Shown piece after piece: positions 13,617 through 22,453 of a stretch of 64,000 nt of DNA. The notes beneath the pieces are model-generated. The model ran no database searches and was not told the DNA's origin. It saw nothing but the letters and a program-made list of their open reading frames with translations. The first letter of the stretch is position 1, and every line of letters starts with the position of its first letter. The position numbers were made by a program, and so were the translations under genes. The DNA lies in the NCBI RefSeq assembly GCF_000023925.1, contig NC_013169.1, forward strand, positions 1,302,001 through 1,366,000, written 5' to 3'. The stretch is from Kytococcus sedentarius DSM 20547. Lineage in GTDB: Bacteria; Actinomycetota; Actinomycetes; Actinomycetales; Dermatophilaceae.

Positions 13617-13639
13617 CTGTCGGTGCCGGGGTCTAGGCT
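13617..13639 (+). promoter_or_regulatory. PafBC-type DNA-damage promoter ahead of metK-priA
   Basis: CTGTCGGTG (13617-13625), eight bases, then TAGGCT (13634-13639). This matches the mycobacterial PafBC/RecA-independent promoter TTGTCRGTG-N8-TANNNT at all but the first position, with exact spacing. No ordinary -35 box is present 17 bases upstream. The first gene served is metK, with priA immediately behind it. Confidence 0.65.
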
Positions 13640-13697
13640 GTCGCCCGCGTCATCCCGGCGCACCCGTCAGACAGCAGCCGCTGCACAAGGAGCACCC

Positions 13698-14915
13698 ATG
13701 GCACGTCTCTTCTCGTCCGAGTCCGTCACCGAAGGCCACCCCGACAAGATCTGCGACCAGATCAGCGATGCGATCCTGGACGAGATGCTCCGGCAGGACC
13801 CGGACGCCCGGGTGGCCGTGGAGACGATGGTCACCACGGGGCTGGTCCACGTCGCCGGGGAGGTCCGTACCAGCGGGTACGTCGAGATCCCGCGCATCGT
13901 GCGCGACACGATCATCGCCATCGGCTACGACAGCTCCGACAAGGGCTTCGACGGACGCACCTGCGGCGTCGAGGTGAGCATCGGCGACCAGAGCACCGAC
14001 ATCGCGGCCGGCGTGGACCACTCCCACGAGGCGCGCGAGGGGGCGGGGGAGAAGTACGACCGCCAGGGTGCGGGGGACCAGGGCCTGATGTTCGGCTATG
14101 CGTGCGACGACACCCCGGAGCTGATGCCGCTGCCGATCTCGCTGGCCCACCGATTGAGCAAGCGCCTCAGCCAGGTGCGGCACGAGGGGGTCATCGAGTA
14201 CCTGCGGCCCGACGGCAAGACCCAGGTGACCATCGAGTACGACGGCGACCGCCCGGCCCGCCTCGACACGCTGGTGATCTCGTCCCAGCACGAGGACGGC
14301 GTGCCGAAGGAGTCGATGCTGGCGCCCGACCTGCGGGAGCACGTGATCGACCCCGTGCTGGAGAGCCTCGCCGAGTCCGGGGTGGAGCTCGCCACCGACG
14401 ACGCTCGCACCCACATCAACCCCACCGGCATCTTCACCATCGGTGGGCCGATGGGTGATGCGGGGCTGACCGGACGCAAGATCATCGTCGACACCTACGG
14501 AGGCATGGCCCGCCACGGTGGCGGGGCCTTCTCCGGCAAGGACCCCTCGAAGGTGGACCGCTCCGGGGCCTACGCCACGCGTTGGGTGGCCAAGAACGTG
14601 GTGGCCGCGGGGCTGGCCAGGCGGTGTGAGATCCAGGTGGCCTACGCCATCGGGACGGCGCGCCCGGTGGGCCTGTACGTGGAGACCTTCGGCACGAACA
14701 CGGTGCCGGTGGAGAAGATCGAGGCCGCCATCGACGGTGTCTTCGACCTGCGGCCGGCGGCGATCGTGGATGCCCTGGACCTCAAGCGGCCCATCTACCA
14801 GCCTGCCGCTGCCTACGGACACTTCGGCCGGGCGACCTCCTCTGGGGTGGCCGGGAGCTTCCCGTGGGAGCGCACCAATCGGGTGGAGGCGCTGCAGCGC
14901 CTGGCGCGCGCCTGA
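13698..14915 (+). CDS. metK: S-adenosylmethionine synthase
   Basis: MetK makes SAM from methionine and ATP. The 405-residue protein shows the full set of family motifs: [20 protein letters not shown] at the N-terminus, [19 protein letters not shown] in the central domain, [19 protein letters not shown] as the P-loop-like phosphate-binding region, and [17 protein letters not shown] near the end. The ATG at 13698 follows AAGGAG; the longer in-frame opening upstream is unconserved. No SAM riboswitch fold is evident in the 122-base leader. priA starts eight bases after its stop. Confidence 0.97.
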   Translation: MARLFSSESVTEGHPDKICDQISDAILDEMLRQDPDARVAVETMVTTGLVHVAGEVRTSGYVEIPRIVRDTIIAIGYDSSDKGFDGRTCGVEVSIGDQSTDIAAGVDHSHEAREGAGEKYDRQGAGDQGLMFGYACDDTPELMPLPISLAHRLSKRLSQVRHEGVIEYLRPDGKTQVTIEYDGDRPARLDTLVISSQHEDGVPKESMLAPDLREHVIDPVLESLAESGVELATDDARTHINPTGIFTIGGPMGDAGLTGRKIIVDTYGGMARHGGGAFSGKDPSKVDRSGAYATRWVAKNVVAAGLARRCEIQVAYAIGTARPVGLYVETFGTNTVPVEKIEAAIDGVFDLRPAAIVDALDLKRPIYQPAAAYGHFGRATSSGVAGSFPWERTNRVEALQRLARA

Positions 14916-14923
14916 GGAACGCG

Positions 14924-17014
14924 GTGGACGAGGGGCAGCTCCCGGTCCCCGGGTTGAGCGTGTCCCGCACCGCTCCTCCCGGGGTCGGGGAGCTGGCACC
15001 GCACCTCCCCGTGGCGCGGGTGCTCGTCTCCGGCACGCTTCCCCACCTCGACCGGCCCTTCGACTACGTGGTGCCGGTGGCCATGGAGGACGACGCGGTG
15101 CCGGGGGTGCGGGTCACCGTGCCCCTGGCCGGGCGCACCGAGGAGGGCTGGATCACCGAGCGCCTCGCGCAGAGCGAGCACCAGGGGCAGCTCCACCCCC
15201 TGCGGTCGGTCGTCTCACCGGTGCCGGTCCTCACGGCGGCCCTCCACGCCACCTGCGTGGCCGTCGCCACCCACTACGGGGGCACCGTCTCGGACGTGGT
15301 GCGCCTCGCGATCCCCGCCCGTCACGCCGCGCAGGAGAAGGCCGTGCTGGCCCGGCCCGCCCCCGAGGGGGAGCCTGCCCGCCCGGAGGCCCCGGCACCC
15401 AGCCCTGCGTGGCGCGGGGTGCCTGCGGCGGGGGCGCTGCTGGCCCGCATCGCCGCCGGAGAGCACCCGGCCGCCTCCTGGGTGGCCGCCCCCGACGGCG
15501 GGGACCCCGCCGCGCACTGGGCACACGGCCTGCTGGACCTGGCGGTGGCGGCGGCGGCGTCCGGTCGCGGGGCCCTGCTGCTGGTGCCCGACGAGGCGGA
15601 TGTCGACCGGGTGATGGCCGTGGCCGCCACCCGCCCTGAGGCGGCCCTGGGCGAGTTGGCGCCGCTCACCGCATCGCAGGGTCCCCGGGCCCGCTACGGA
15701 CGGTGGACCGAGGTGCTCACCGGCCACCGGCGGCTCGTGGTCGGGACCCGCTCGGCGGCCTTCGCTCCGGTGCGGGACCTGGGCGTGGTGGCCTGGTGGG
15801 ACGACGGGGACGACTCCTGGCAGGAGCCGCGCACGCCGCACCCGCACACCCGGGAGGTGGCGGCGGCCCGGGCCCGCACCGAGGGGGCCGCCCTCGTCTC
15901 GGCCGGGCACGTGCGCACGGCCCGGATCCAGCACTGGGTCGAGAAGGGGCTCATGGCCGACCTGGCGGCCGACCCGGGCGCCGTGCGCACCGCGGCAGCC
16001 CGGGTGCACGTGGCCGGCGAGGGACAGGACGAGGCCCGCGATGCGGGGGCCCGGCTCGCGCGCATCCCCAGCAGCGCGTGGGCGGCGGCCAAGCGGGCCC
16101 TCGAGCACGGCCCGGTGCTGGTGCAGGTTCCGCGGACGGGGTACTCCGGGTCGGTGCGCTGCCAGGACTGCGGCACCGCGGCCGAGTGCCCGGCCTGCCC
16201 CGGGCGCCTGGCACAGACCTCCGCGGACACCGGGCCCCGCTGCAGCACCTGTGGCCAGGAGCCCGCGCACTGGGTCTGCGGGCAGTGCGGAGGGCGCCGG
16301 TGGCGCCCGTCCGCGCCCGGCACCGACCGCACCGCCCACGACCTCGGGCGCGCCTTCCCGGGGGTGCCGGTGGTCACCTCCACGGCCGCCTCGCGGGTGG
16401 CTGAGGTGGGCGAGACGCCGGCGCTGGTGATCGCCACCCCCGGGGTGGAGCCGTACGCGGCTGCCGGGTACGCGGCCGCCCTGGTGCTTGACGGTGCGGT
16501 GACCTTGGAGCTCCCGCTCTCGGACGCGGCCTCCGAGGCGCTGCGCCGGTGGACCGGGGGGACGGCCTCCGTGCGCCCCGGCGGGCCCGGCATCGTGCTG
16601 TGCGGGCTGCCCGCGCACGCGGGCATCGACGCGGTCGAGGGCCTCCTGCGCCGCGACCCCGGCTGGTTCGCCCGCCGGGTGCTCGGTGAGCGCCGCGCGG
16701 CACAGCTCCCCCCGGCGGTGGCGCTGGTGCACCTCGTGGGGCACCGCCGCGACGTGGAGGCCGCGATGCAGGAGCTGTCGGCCGCCCTGCCCGCGAGCGA
16801 GGTGGTGGGGGTGGTGCCGGTGGGGCCGACGGCGCTGCCCAGTCGCTGGGAACTGCCGGTGGAGCAGGCCGCGCAGGCGTGGGTCCGGACCACCTGGGAG
16901 CACGCCGCGCAGCTGGGCCGGACCGTGCACGCGCTGCGGGCCCACCGGTCGGCGCGGAAGGCCACCGGCGAGCTGCTGATGACCGTCGACCCGGAGGAAT
17001 GGCTGGCTCCGTAG
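14924..17014 (+). CDS. priA: Primosomal protein N' (PriA), helicase-inactive actinobacterial form
   Basis: PriA recognises stalled forks and reloads the replicative helicase. The 696-residue protein keeps the N-terminal 3'-DNA-binding domain (LPHLDRPFDYVVP, VRVTVPLAGR) and the zinc-binding cysteines (CQDCG, CPACPG, CSTCG, CGQCGG). The ATPase motifs are missing: there is no Walker A lysine where GSGKTE should be, and the DEEH box is replaced by WWDDGDD. This degeneration is typical of Actinobacteria, so the protein likely acts as a DNA-binding scaffold. GTG 14924 sits behind TGAGGAA, just after metK. The annotation is firm; lack of helicase activity is inferred. Confidence 0.92.
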   Translation: MDEGQLPVPGLSVSRTAPPGVGELAPHLPVARVLVSGTLPHLDRPFDYVVPVAMEDDAVPGVRVTVPLAGRTEEGWITERLAQSEHQGQLHPLRSVVSPVPVLTAALHATCVAVATHYGGTVSDVVRLAIPARHAAQEKAVLARPAPEGEPARPEAPAPSPAWRGVPAAGALLARIAAGEHPAASWVAAPDGGDPAAHWAHGLLDLAVAAAASGRGALLLVPDEADVDRVMAVAATRPEAALGELAPLTASQGPRARYGRWTEVLTGHRRLVVGTRSAAFAPVRDLGVVAWWDDGDDSWQEPRTPHPHTREVAAARARTEGAALVSAGHVRTARIQHWVEKGLMADLAADPGAVRTAAARVHVAGEGQDEARDAGARLARIPSSAWAAAKRALEHGPVLVQVPRTGYSGSVRCQDCGTAAECPACPGRLAQTSADTGPRCSTCGQEPAHWVCGQCGGRRWRPSAPGTDRTAHDLGRAFPGVPVVTSTAASRVAEVGETPALVIATPGVEPYAAAGYAAALVLDGAVTLELPLSDAASEALRRWTGGTASVRPGGPGIVLCGLPAHAGIDAVEGLLRRDPGWFARRVLGERRAAQLPPAVALVHLVGHRRDVEAAMQELSAALPASEVVGVVPVGPTALPSRWELPVEQAAQAWVRTTWEHAAQLGRTVHALRAHRSARKATGELLMTVDPEEWLAP

Positions 17015-17017
17015 ACT
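17012..17017 (+). promoter_or_regulatory. Possible leaderless -10 element for fmt
   Basis: TAGACT overlaps the priA stop codon and ends eight bases before the fmt GTG, so transcription could start at or one base before the start codon. No -35 box is visible; fmt may equally be read from the metK-priA transcript. Confidence 0.3.
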
Positions 17018-17025
17018 TGCCCCTC

Positions 17026-18027
17026 GTGCGCATCGTTTTCGCTGGGACCCCCGAGGCCGCCCTGCCCTCCCTGGAGCACCTGCTCGACAGTGCCCGGACG
17101 GCTGACGGGCGGGATCGTCACGAGGTGGTGGGCGTCCTGACCCGCCCGGACGCACGGGTGGGACGGGGCCGGAAGCTGCGCCCCAGCCCGGTCAAGGCGC
17201 GCGCGCTCGAGCACGGGCTGCCCGTCATCGAGAGCGACCGCCCGTGGGAGGACGAGCCGCTGGCCTCCCTGCGGGAGCTGGCCCCGGACGTGGGGGCGAT
17301 CGTCGCCTACGGGGCGCTCCTGCCCACCAGCGTGCTGGAGCTGCCGACCCACGGCTGGGTGAACCTCCACTTCAGCCTGTTGCCCGCCTGGCGTGGCGCG
17401 GCGCCGGCGCAGCGCGCCCTGATGGCCGGTGACGACCTGACCGGGGCCACCACCTTCGTGCTCACCGAGGGCATGGACACCGGCCCCGTGCTGGGCACCC
17501 TGACCGAGGCGATCCGCCCCACCGACACCGCCGGCGACCTGCTGGAGCGGTTGTCCGAGGCAGGTGCCCCGCTGCTGACCGACAGCCTCCACGGGCTGGT
17601 CTCCGGAGCGCTGGCCCCCGTCCCGCAGCCGGCCGACGGGGTCTCGCGTGCCCCCAAGCTGACGGTGGACGAGGTGCGCTTGGACTTCACGCAACCGGCC
17701 TTCGCCGTCGTACGGCGCGTGGCCGGCGCGTCCCCGGCGCCGGGGGCGTGGACGACCTTCCGCGGTGACCGCCTCAAGGTCCTCCAGGCCGCCCAGGTGG
17801 CCGGCGCGCCCAGCAGCACCGGTGCAGGAACCGCGGGGCCCGACGACCCGTCCACCCCCCACCTGCCGCCGGGCCGGCTCCTGCTCCACGACGGACAGGT
17901 GCTGGTGGGCACGGCCACGCACCCGGTGCGGCTGCAGCGGGTGCAGCCACCGGGCAAGCAGGCCATGGAGGCAGAGGCATGGGCCCGCGGGGCCCGATTC
18001 GACGACCAGGAGGCGCTCGGTGGCTGA
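17026..18027 (+). CDS. fmt: Methionyl-tRNA formyltransferase
   Basis: Fmt formylates initiator Met-tRNA using 10-formyl-THF. The 333-residue protein starts with VRIVFAGTPEAALPSLEHLL; the catalytic region is NLHFSLLPAWRGAAPAQRA, followed by TGATTFVLTEGMDTGPVL, and an OB-like C-domain lies after residue 210. I chose GTG 17026 because family members begin at this motif; ATG 16999, inside priA, would add nine residues and cannot be excluded. Its end overlaps rsmB by eight bases. fhs at 38133-39827 makes its formyl donor. Confidence 0.95.
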   Translation: MRIVFAGTPEAALPSLEHLLDSARTADGRDRHEVVGVLTRPDARVGRGRKLRPSPVKARALEHGLPVIESDRPWEDEPLASLRELAPDVGAIVAYGALLPTSVLELPTHGWVNLHFSLLPAWRGAAPAQRALMAGDDLTGATTFVLTEGMDTGPVLGTLTEAIRPTDTAGDLLERLSEAGAPLLTDSLHGLVSGALAPVPQPADGVSRAPKLTVDEVRLDFTQPAFAVVRRVAGASPAPGAWTTFRGDRLKVLQAAQVAGAPSSTGAGTAGPDDPSTPHLPPGRLLLHDGQVLVGTATHPVRLQRVQPPGKQAMEAEAWARGARFDDQEALGG

Positions 18028-19528
18028 GGCCAGGGACACGCAGGATGCACGCAACGACCGGCGCGGCCGCAGCGCCCAGGCGCCACGGCAGCGCGCCCGC
18101 CGGGCCGATGCCGCCCGGACGGCGGCCTGGCACCTGCTGGCCGCCGTCGACGAGGGCGCGTACGCCAACCTCGAGCTGCCGCACGTCCTGCGTCGCTTCC
18201 GTTTGGCCGGCCGGGACGCGGCCTTCGCCACCGAGCTGGCGTTCGGGACGGTCCGGCAGCAGGGCCTGTACGACCTGGTGATCGCGCGGGCCACTGGGCG
18301 CGCGGTGGACACACTCGACCCCGAGCTGATGCGCACGCTCCGGCTCGGGGCGCACCAGGCGCTCTCGATGCGGGTGCCGCCCCACGCGGCCGCCGACCAG
18401 ACCGTCGCGCTGGCCCGGTGGGTCAACGGGGCCGGTCCCGCCAAGCTCGTGAACGCGGCCATGCACCGCATGACGGAGAAGGACCGAGAGACCTGGGTGG
18501 CCGAGGTCACCGAGGGCCTGCAGGGCCCGGACCTGCTCGCGGCGCGGCACTCGCACCCCACCTGGGTGGTGCGCGCCCTGATGGCGGGCCTGGTGGACCG
18601 TGGTCGCCCGGTGGAGGAGATCGACGAGCTGCTGGCCGCGCACAACACCCCGGCGTTGGTGTCCCTGGTGGCCCGGCCCGGGTGGGTGGAGGTGTCCGAG
18701 CTGCTGGAGCACCCCGCGGTCGAGGAGGGGCGCTGGGCGCCGACGGCGGCCACCCTGTCCGAGGGCGCCCCGGCGGCCGTGTCGGCCGTCGAGCAGGGCC
18801 GCGCCGGTGTCCAGGACGAGGGCTCCCAGCTGGCCGCCCTCGCGCTGGCCGGAGCGCCCACGCGCGGGCAGGACTCCGGGCTCTGGCTGGACCTGTGTGC
18901 CGGCCCCGGGGGCAAGGCCGCCCTGCTGGCCGCGACGGCCCACGAGCGGGGTGCCCGCATCGTGGCGAACGAGCTGCACCCCCACCGGGCCGAGCTCGTG
19001 CGCGGCACCCTCAACCCTGGTGGCCTGCCGGACGGCGCCGCGCCGCAGGCGGAGGTCACGGTGGGCGACGGTGCGGACCTCGCCGCAGAGCGGCCGGACG
19101 CCTTCGACCGGGTCCTGGTCGACGTGCCGTGCACCGGGTTGGGGGCCCTACGGCGCCGCCCGGAGGCCCGCTGGCGCCGGCAGCCCGCCGACCTGGCCTC
19201 GCTGGCGCCCACCCAGCGTTCGCTCCTGCACGCCGCGCTCGATGCGGTGCGCCCCGGGGGTGTCATGGCCTACGTGACCTGCTCGCCGCACCCGGCCGAG
19301 ACCTCGGTGGTGGTCGATGACGTGCGCGCCCGCCGCGACGACGTCGAGCTGCTCGAGGTCGCGCCCGTCCTGCGCGAGGTGGCCCCGGCCACCTCGGCCG
19401 CGGACCTGGAGCCTCTCGAGGGAGCCCGCGGCGCGCGGGCCACGTCCGTGCAGCTGTGGCCGCACGTCCACGGCACCGACGCCATGTACATCGCCCTGCT
19501 GCGACGCACCCCCCAGGAGGACGCATGA
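18020..19528 (+). CDS. rsmB: 16S rRNA (cytosine-967 C5) methyltransferase
   Basis: RsmB methylates C967 of 16S rRNA with SAM. The 502-residue protein has a basic N-terminal tail, a NusB-like RNA-binding domain (about 35-170) and a Rossmann methyltransferase domain. The latter shows the SAM motif LWLDLCAGPGGKAALLA, the release cysteine in VDVPCTGLGALRRRPE and the catalytic cysteine in YVTCSPHPAET. GTG 18020 lies in the last codons of fmt behind an AGGAGG; rpe begins on its stop (ATGA). Confidence 0.95.
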   Translation: MAEARDTQDARNDRRGRSAQAPRQRARRADAARTAAWHLLAAVDEGAYANLELPHVLRRFRLAGRDAAFATELAFGTVRQQGLYDLVIARATGRAVDTLDPELMRTLRLGAHQALSMRVPPHAAADQTVALARWVNGAGPAKLVNAAMHRMTEKDRETWVAEVTEGLQGPDLLAARHSHPTWVVRALMAGLVDRGRPVEEIDELLAAHNTPALVSLVARPGWVEVSELLEHPAVEEGRWAPTAATLSEGAPAAVSAVEQGRAGVQDEGSQLAALALAGAPTRGQDSGLWLDLCAGPGGKAALLAATAHERGARIVANELHPHRAELVRGTLNPGGLPDGAAPQAEVTVGDGADLAAERPDAFDRVLVDVPCTGLGALRRRPEARWRRQPADLASLAPTQRSLLHAALDAVRPGGVMAYVTCSPHPAETSVVVDDVRARRDDVELLEVAPVLREVAPATSAADLEPLEGARGARATSVQLWPHVHGTDAMYIALLRRTPQEDA

Positions 19529-20196
19529 GTCGCTCGGTCTCCCTGCACCCCAGCATCCTCGCCAGCGACTTCACGCGGCTGGGGGAGGAGCTCACCCGCA
19601 TCGCCACGGCCGATGCGGCCCACGTCGACGTGATGGACAACCACTTCGTGCCGAACCTGACGATCGGCATGCCGGTGGTCGAGGCCCTGCAGGAGGTCAC
19701 GCCCATACCGCTGGACCTGCACCTGATGATCGCCGAGGTCGACCGTTGGGGCCCGAGGTACGCCGAGACGGGTGCGCACTCGGTGACCTTTCACGTGGAG
19801 GCCAGCGACGACCCGCGGCAGCTGGCACGAGACATCCGCTCCACCGGAGCGCGAGCGGCCATGGCCCTCAAGCCCGGGACCGCCTTCGCGGACTACGCCG
19901 ACCTGCTGCCGGAGCTCGACATGGTGCTGGTGATGACTGTCGAGCCCGGCTTCGGCGGGCAGTCCTTCATGCCCGGCCAGCTCGCAGTGGTCCGCGAGGT
20001 CCGGCAGGCCGTGGGGGAGCAGGGCCTGGACGTCGCCATCCAGGTGGACGGCGGAGTGAACGCCGAGACCATCGTGGACAGCGCCCGGGCCGGAGCGGAC
20101 GTGTTCGTGGCGGGCTCGGCCGTGTTCGGGGCGCAGGACCTCGCCGCCGCGATCACCGACCTGCGGGAGCGTGCGGCCGGGGCGGTCGCCCGATGA
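19525..20196 (+). CDS. rpe: Ribulose-phosphate 3-epimerase
   Basis: Rpe interconverts ribulose 5-phosphate and xylulose 5-phosphate in the pentose phosphate pathway. The 223-residue TIM barrel shows SILASDFTRLGEE, the metal-binding HVDVMDNHFVPN, LDLHLMI, VMTVEPGFGGQSF and the phosphate-binding IQVDGGVN and VAGSAVFG. The ATG at 19525 is directly behind CCCAGGAGG and overlaps the rsmB stop. The oxidative pentose genes pgl and opcA lie at the far end of the window. Confidence 0.96.
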   Translation: MSRSVSLHPSILASDFTRLGEELTRIATADAAHVDVMDNHFVPNLTIGMPVVEALQEVTPIPLDLHLMIAEVDRWGPRYAETGAHSVTFHVEASDDPRQLARDIRSTGARAAMALKPGTAFADYADLLPELDMVLVMTVEPGFGGQSFMPGQLAVVREVRQAVGEQGLDVAIQVDGGVNAETIVDSARAGADVFVAGSAVFGAQDLAAAITDLRERAAGAVAR

Positions 20197-20645
20197 GCGC
20201 CCCGGAGGTGAGCAGCCGGGAGCAGAGCGACGCGCTGCGGCCGTTCCGCCCCCGCCGCGGGCGGTGGGTGGCCGTCGGCTCGGCGGTCTTCCTGCTGGTG
20301 CTCTTCATCGCGATCGCCGTGCTGGGGGAGGGCTGGAACCTGCCCGACCGGGTCTTCACCGCCCTGGCCGGAGTCGGTCTGGCGGCCTTCCTGTGGCGCT
20401 ACGCCGCCATCTCGGCGGTGCCCGACCGGCAGGGTATGACCGTCCGGAACCTCTTCTCCACCCAGCGGGTCGAGTGGTCCGAGGTCCGGGGCGTGGTCTT
20501 CAGCCCCGGAGACCCCTGGGTACGCCTGCAGCGCACCCGCGGTCAGGAGGACCTCGCCGTCATGGCCATCCAGGCCGCCGACGGGGAGGGCTCGCGCACC
20601 GAGGCGAGCCGGCTGGCCGGCATCGTGGAGGCGCTGCGGCGCTGA
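20193..20645 (+). CDS. PH-domain membrane protein of unknown function
   Basis: This 150-residue protein has two membrane segments (about 28-46 and 54-72) followed by a domain resembling the bacterial PH domain of PF10756, with RNLFSTQRVEWSEVRGV as its recognisable core. Such two-TM PH proteins are common in Actinobacteria and have no established role. It is coupled to rpe by an ATGA overlap, which suggests coexpression but says little about function. Converges with the minus-strand FUSC gene 23 bases further on. Confidence 0.75.
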   Translation: MSAPEVSSREQSDALRPFRPRRGRWVAVGSAVFLLVLFIAIAVLGEGWNLPDRVFTALAGVGLAAFLWRYAAISAVPDRQGMTVRNLFSTQRVEWSEVRGVVFSPGDPWVRLQRTRGQEDLAVMAIQAADGEGSRTEASRLAGIVEALRR

Positions 20646-20668
20646 GGCGTCCGCGCCGGTCCTGCGCC

Positions 20669-21859
20669 TCAGTCGTCCTCGGCGGACCGCCGCTCGTGGT
20701 ACTGCGACGGCACGCGGACGCGAGCCTCGCCGTAGGAGAGGCCGGTGAGCATGTACATGTCCACGATCGCCGAGCGCACCTGGGCACGGATCACCTCGGC
20801 GCTGAGCGACGGCTGCGGGGCCCGGTGGTTGGTCTCCTCCGCCAGTTCGCCCAGCTGCCGCCGCACCGCACCGAGGGCCTGCTGGTCGCCCAGCGCCTTG
20901 GCCAGGTCGGAGGCGATGTCCGCGGCCTCCGCCACGAGCTCCACGTAGCTCGAGGGAACCGGTTCGCCCTCCAGGATGGCCACGTCCGCCCGGCGCACCA
21001 GGACGCGGGCGTTGCGGAGCAGACGGTCGAAGGCGGTCAGCTGCCGGTCCAGTCCCCGCAGGTGGGTGCGCTTGCGCCACTGCCACGGCACGGTGCGGGC
21101 GATGGCGGCGCCCTCCTCCACCTGGCTGCGCAGCTCCCCGATGAGGTGGTCGGTGAAGCGGGCGTCGCGCAGGGCCTCGGCGACGATGTGTTCGTTGCGG
21201 TCCGAGAGGCCGTGGGCGGTCCGGTCCAGCAGCCGGGCGACCTCCTCGGTGAGCCGGCGCGCCATGCGGCGGGGCTTGCGCAGGGGGGAGGTGGGCGTGA
21301 TCATCGCGATCGCGATCGCCACCAGCCCGCCGATCACCGCATCGATCCACCGGGAGAGTGCGCCTCCGGGCAGGACCGTGGCGGTCGCGACCACCACCCC
21401 CTGGACCCCCGCCTGGATCGTGAGCAGGCTGCCTGCCCCGGCGAAGGTGGCGATCACCATTGCCAACAGGGCGATGAGGGCGGTCTGCCAGGCGCCCGTC
21501 CCCAGGAAGTGGACGATCAGCTCGCCGGTGAGGATGCCCGTGGCGGCGCCGACGGTGATCTCCACGGCGCGGGTCAGGCGGTTGCCGAAGTTCATGCCCA
21601 GGCAGACGACCGCGACGACCCCGGCGAAGATCGGTGCCTCGTGCCCGAACAGCTCACGGGCGACGTACCAGCTGACGCCCGCGCCGATCGAGGCCTGGAG
21701 CATCGGGAAGATGCGCTGCTGGAGCCGGTCGCGGCGCCGCCGGGCCTCCGAGGCCGACCAGCGACGGGCCCGCTCGAAGGCGCGCAGCTCCCGCGCGGAG
21801 TCGTTCTGCACCCGGATGCTGCCGGTGGTGGTGCGCTGGGTCGGGCGGTGCGAGCTCAT
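20669..21859 (-). CDS. FUSC / aromatic acid exporter-family membrane protein
   Basis: The 396-residue protein has a cytoplasmic N-terminal tail, about six hydrophobic segments between residues 55 and 190 (starting FPMLQASIGAGVSWYVA), and a long soluble helical C-terminal half. This is the layout of ArAE/FUSC-type proteins, half-size relatives of exporters of aromatic acids or fusaric acid. Substrate unknown. The start ATG at 21859 overlaps the stop of the upstream kinase-like gene (ATGA on the minus strand), so the three minus-strand genes 20669-23200 form one unit. Confidence 0.75.
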   Translation of the reverse strand: MSSHRPTQRTTTGSIRVQNDSARELRAFERARRWSASEARRRRDRLQQRIFPMLQASIGAGVSWYVARELFGHEAPIFAGVVAVVCLGMNFGNRLTRAVEITVGAATGILTGELIVHFLGTGAWQTALIALLAMVIATFAGAGSLLTIQAGVQGVVVATATVLPGGALSRWIDAVIGGLVAIAIAMITPTSPLRKPRRMARRLTEEVARLLDRTAHGLSDRNEHIVAEALRDARFTDHLIGELRSQVEEGAAIARTVPWQWRKRTHLRGLDRQLTAFDRLLRNARVLVRRADVAILEGEPVPSSYVELVAEAADIASDLAKALGDQQALGAVRRQLGELAEETNHRAPQPSLSAEVIRAQVRSAIVDMYMLTGLSYGEARVRVPSQYHERRSAEDD

Positions 21860-22449
21860 GGTGCCTCCCGGACGATGCGCTGGTCCCACTCCGGCGGGTG
21901 GTCGGTGAACAGGTGGTCCTCGGCGGCGGCCCACCCCGGCCACCAGGCGTCGGTGCCGTCCCGGCCGAGGAGCGCGGCCTCCCGGCGGCGCACTGCCTGC
22001 CGCCGCGCGGGGACGGGGGCCTCCAGCCACACGACGTGGTCCACCCCGTCGCGGGCCGGGGGGACCGACGCCCCGACGCCCTCCACCAGCAGCAGCCCGG
22101 AGCGCGGCCGCTCGAGGGTCCCGCTGGAGCCGTACCGCCCGGCTGCCCAGTCCCACTGGGGCCAGGTCACCCGGGCGGCCCCGGCACGCAGGGGCCGCAG
22201 GATGCACCAGTCGAGCAGGGCCGGCGCAGCAGGCAGCCCGGACCACCCGGCGTACAGGTCCTCCACGGCCACCAACCCGACCTCCTCGACTCCGACGTCC
22301 AGCGCCGCGGCCGCGTGGGACCGCAGCAGCCCGGCGAAGTGGGTCTTGCCCGAGCCCGAGCGGCCGTCCACCGCGACCACGGTGAGGCCGCCGCCGGCCA
22401 CGTGCCCGCCGACGGCGTCCCAGACCCCCTCGAGGCCGGTCGTGTTCAC
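21856..22449 (-). CDS. P-loop kinase-like protein (uridine kinase-related), unassigned
   Basis: The 197-residue protein has a clear Walker A motif, GRSGSGKT at residues 29-36, preceded by TVVAVD, and a Walker B-like LLLVEGVGAS in its middle. VAVEDLYAGWSGL resembles the substrate loop of uridine kinase-like P-loop proteins, and QAVRRRE may belong to a lid. I cannot name the substrate. The GTG at 22449 is five bases past the stop of the upstream TIGR03085-type gene; no convincing alternative start exists. Confidence 0.65.
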   Translation of the reverse strand: MNTTGLEGVWDAVGGHVAGGGLTVVAVDGRSGSGKTHFAGLLRSHAAAALDVGVEEVGLVAVEDLYAGWSGLPAAPALLDWCILRPLRAGAARVTWPQWDWAAGRYGSSGTLERPRSGLLLVEGVGASVPPARDGVDHVVWLEAPVPARRQAVRRREAALLGRDGTDAWWPGWAAAEDHLFTDHPPEWDQRIVREAP

Positions 22450-22453
22450 CGGC

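Noticed and set aside
13576-13697. Possible SAM riboswitch before metK
   Set aside because: No SAM-I, SAM-II or related conserved core is visible in the 122 bases, and the promoter at 13617-13639 leaves too short a leader.
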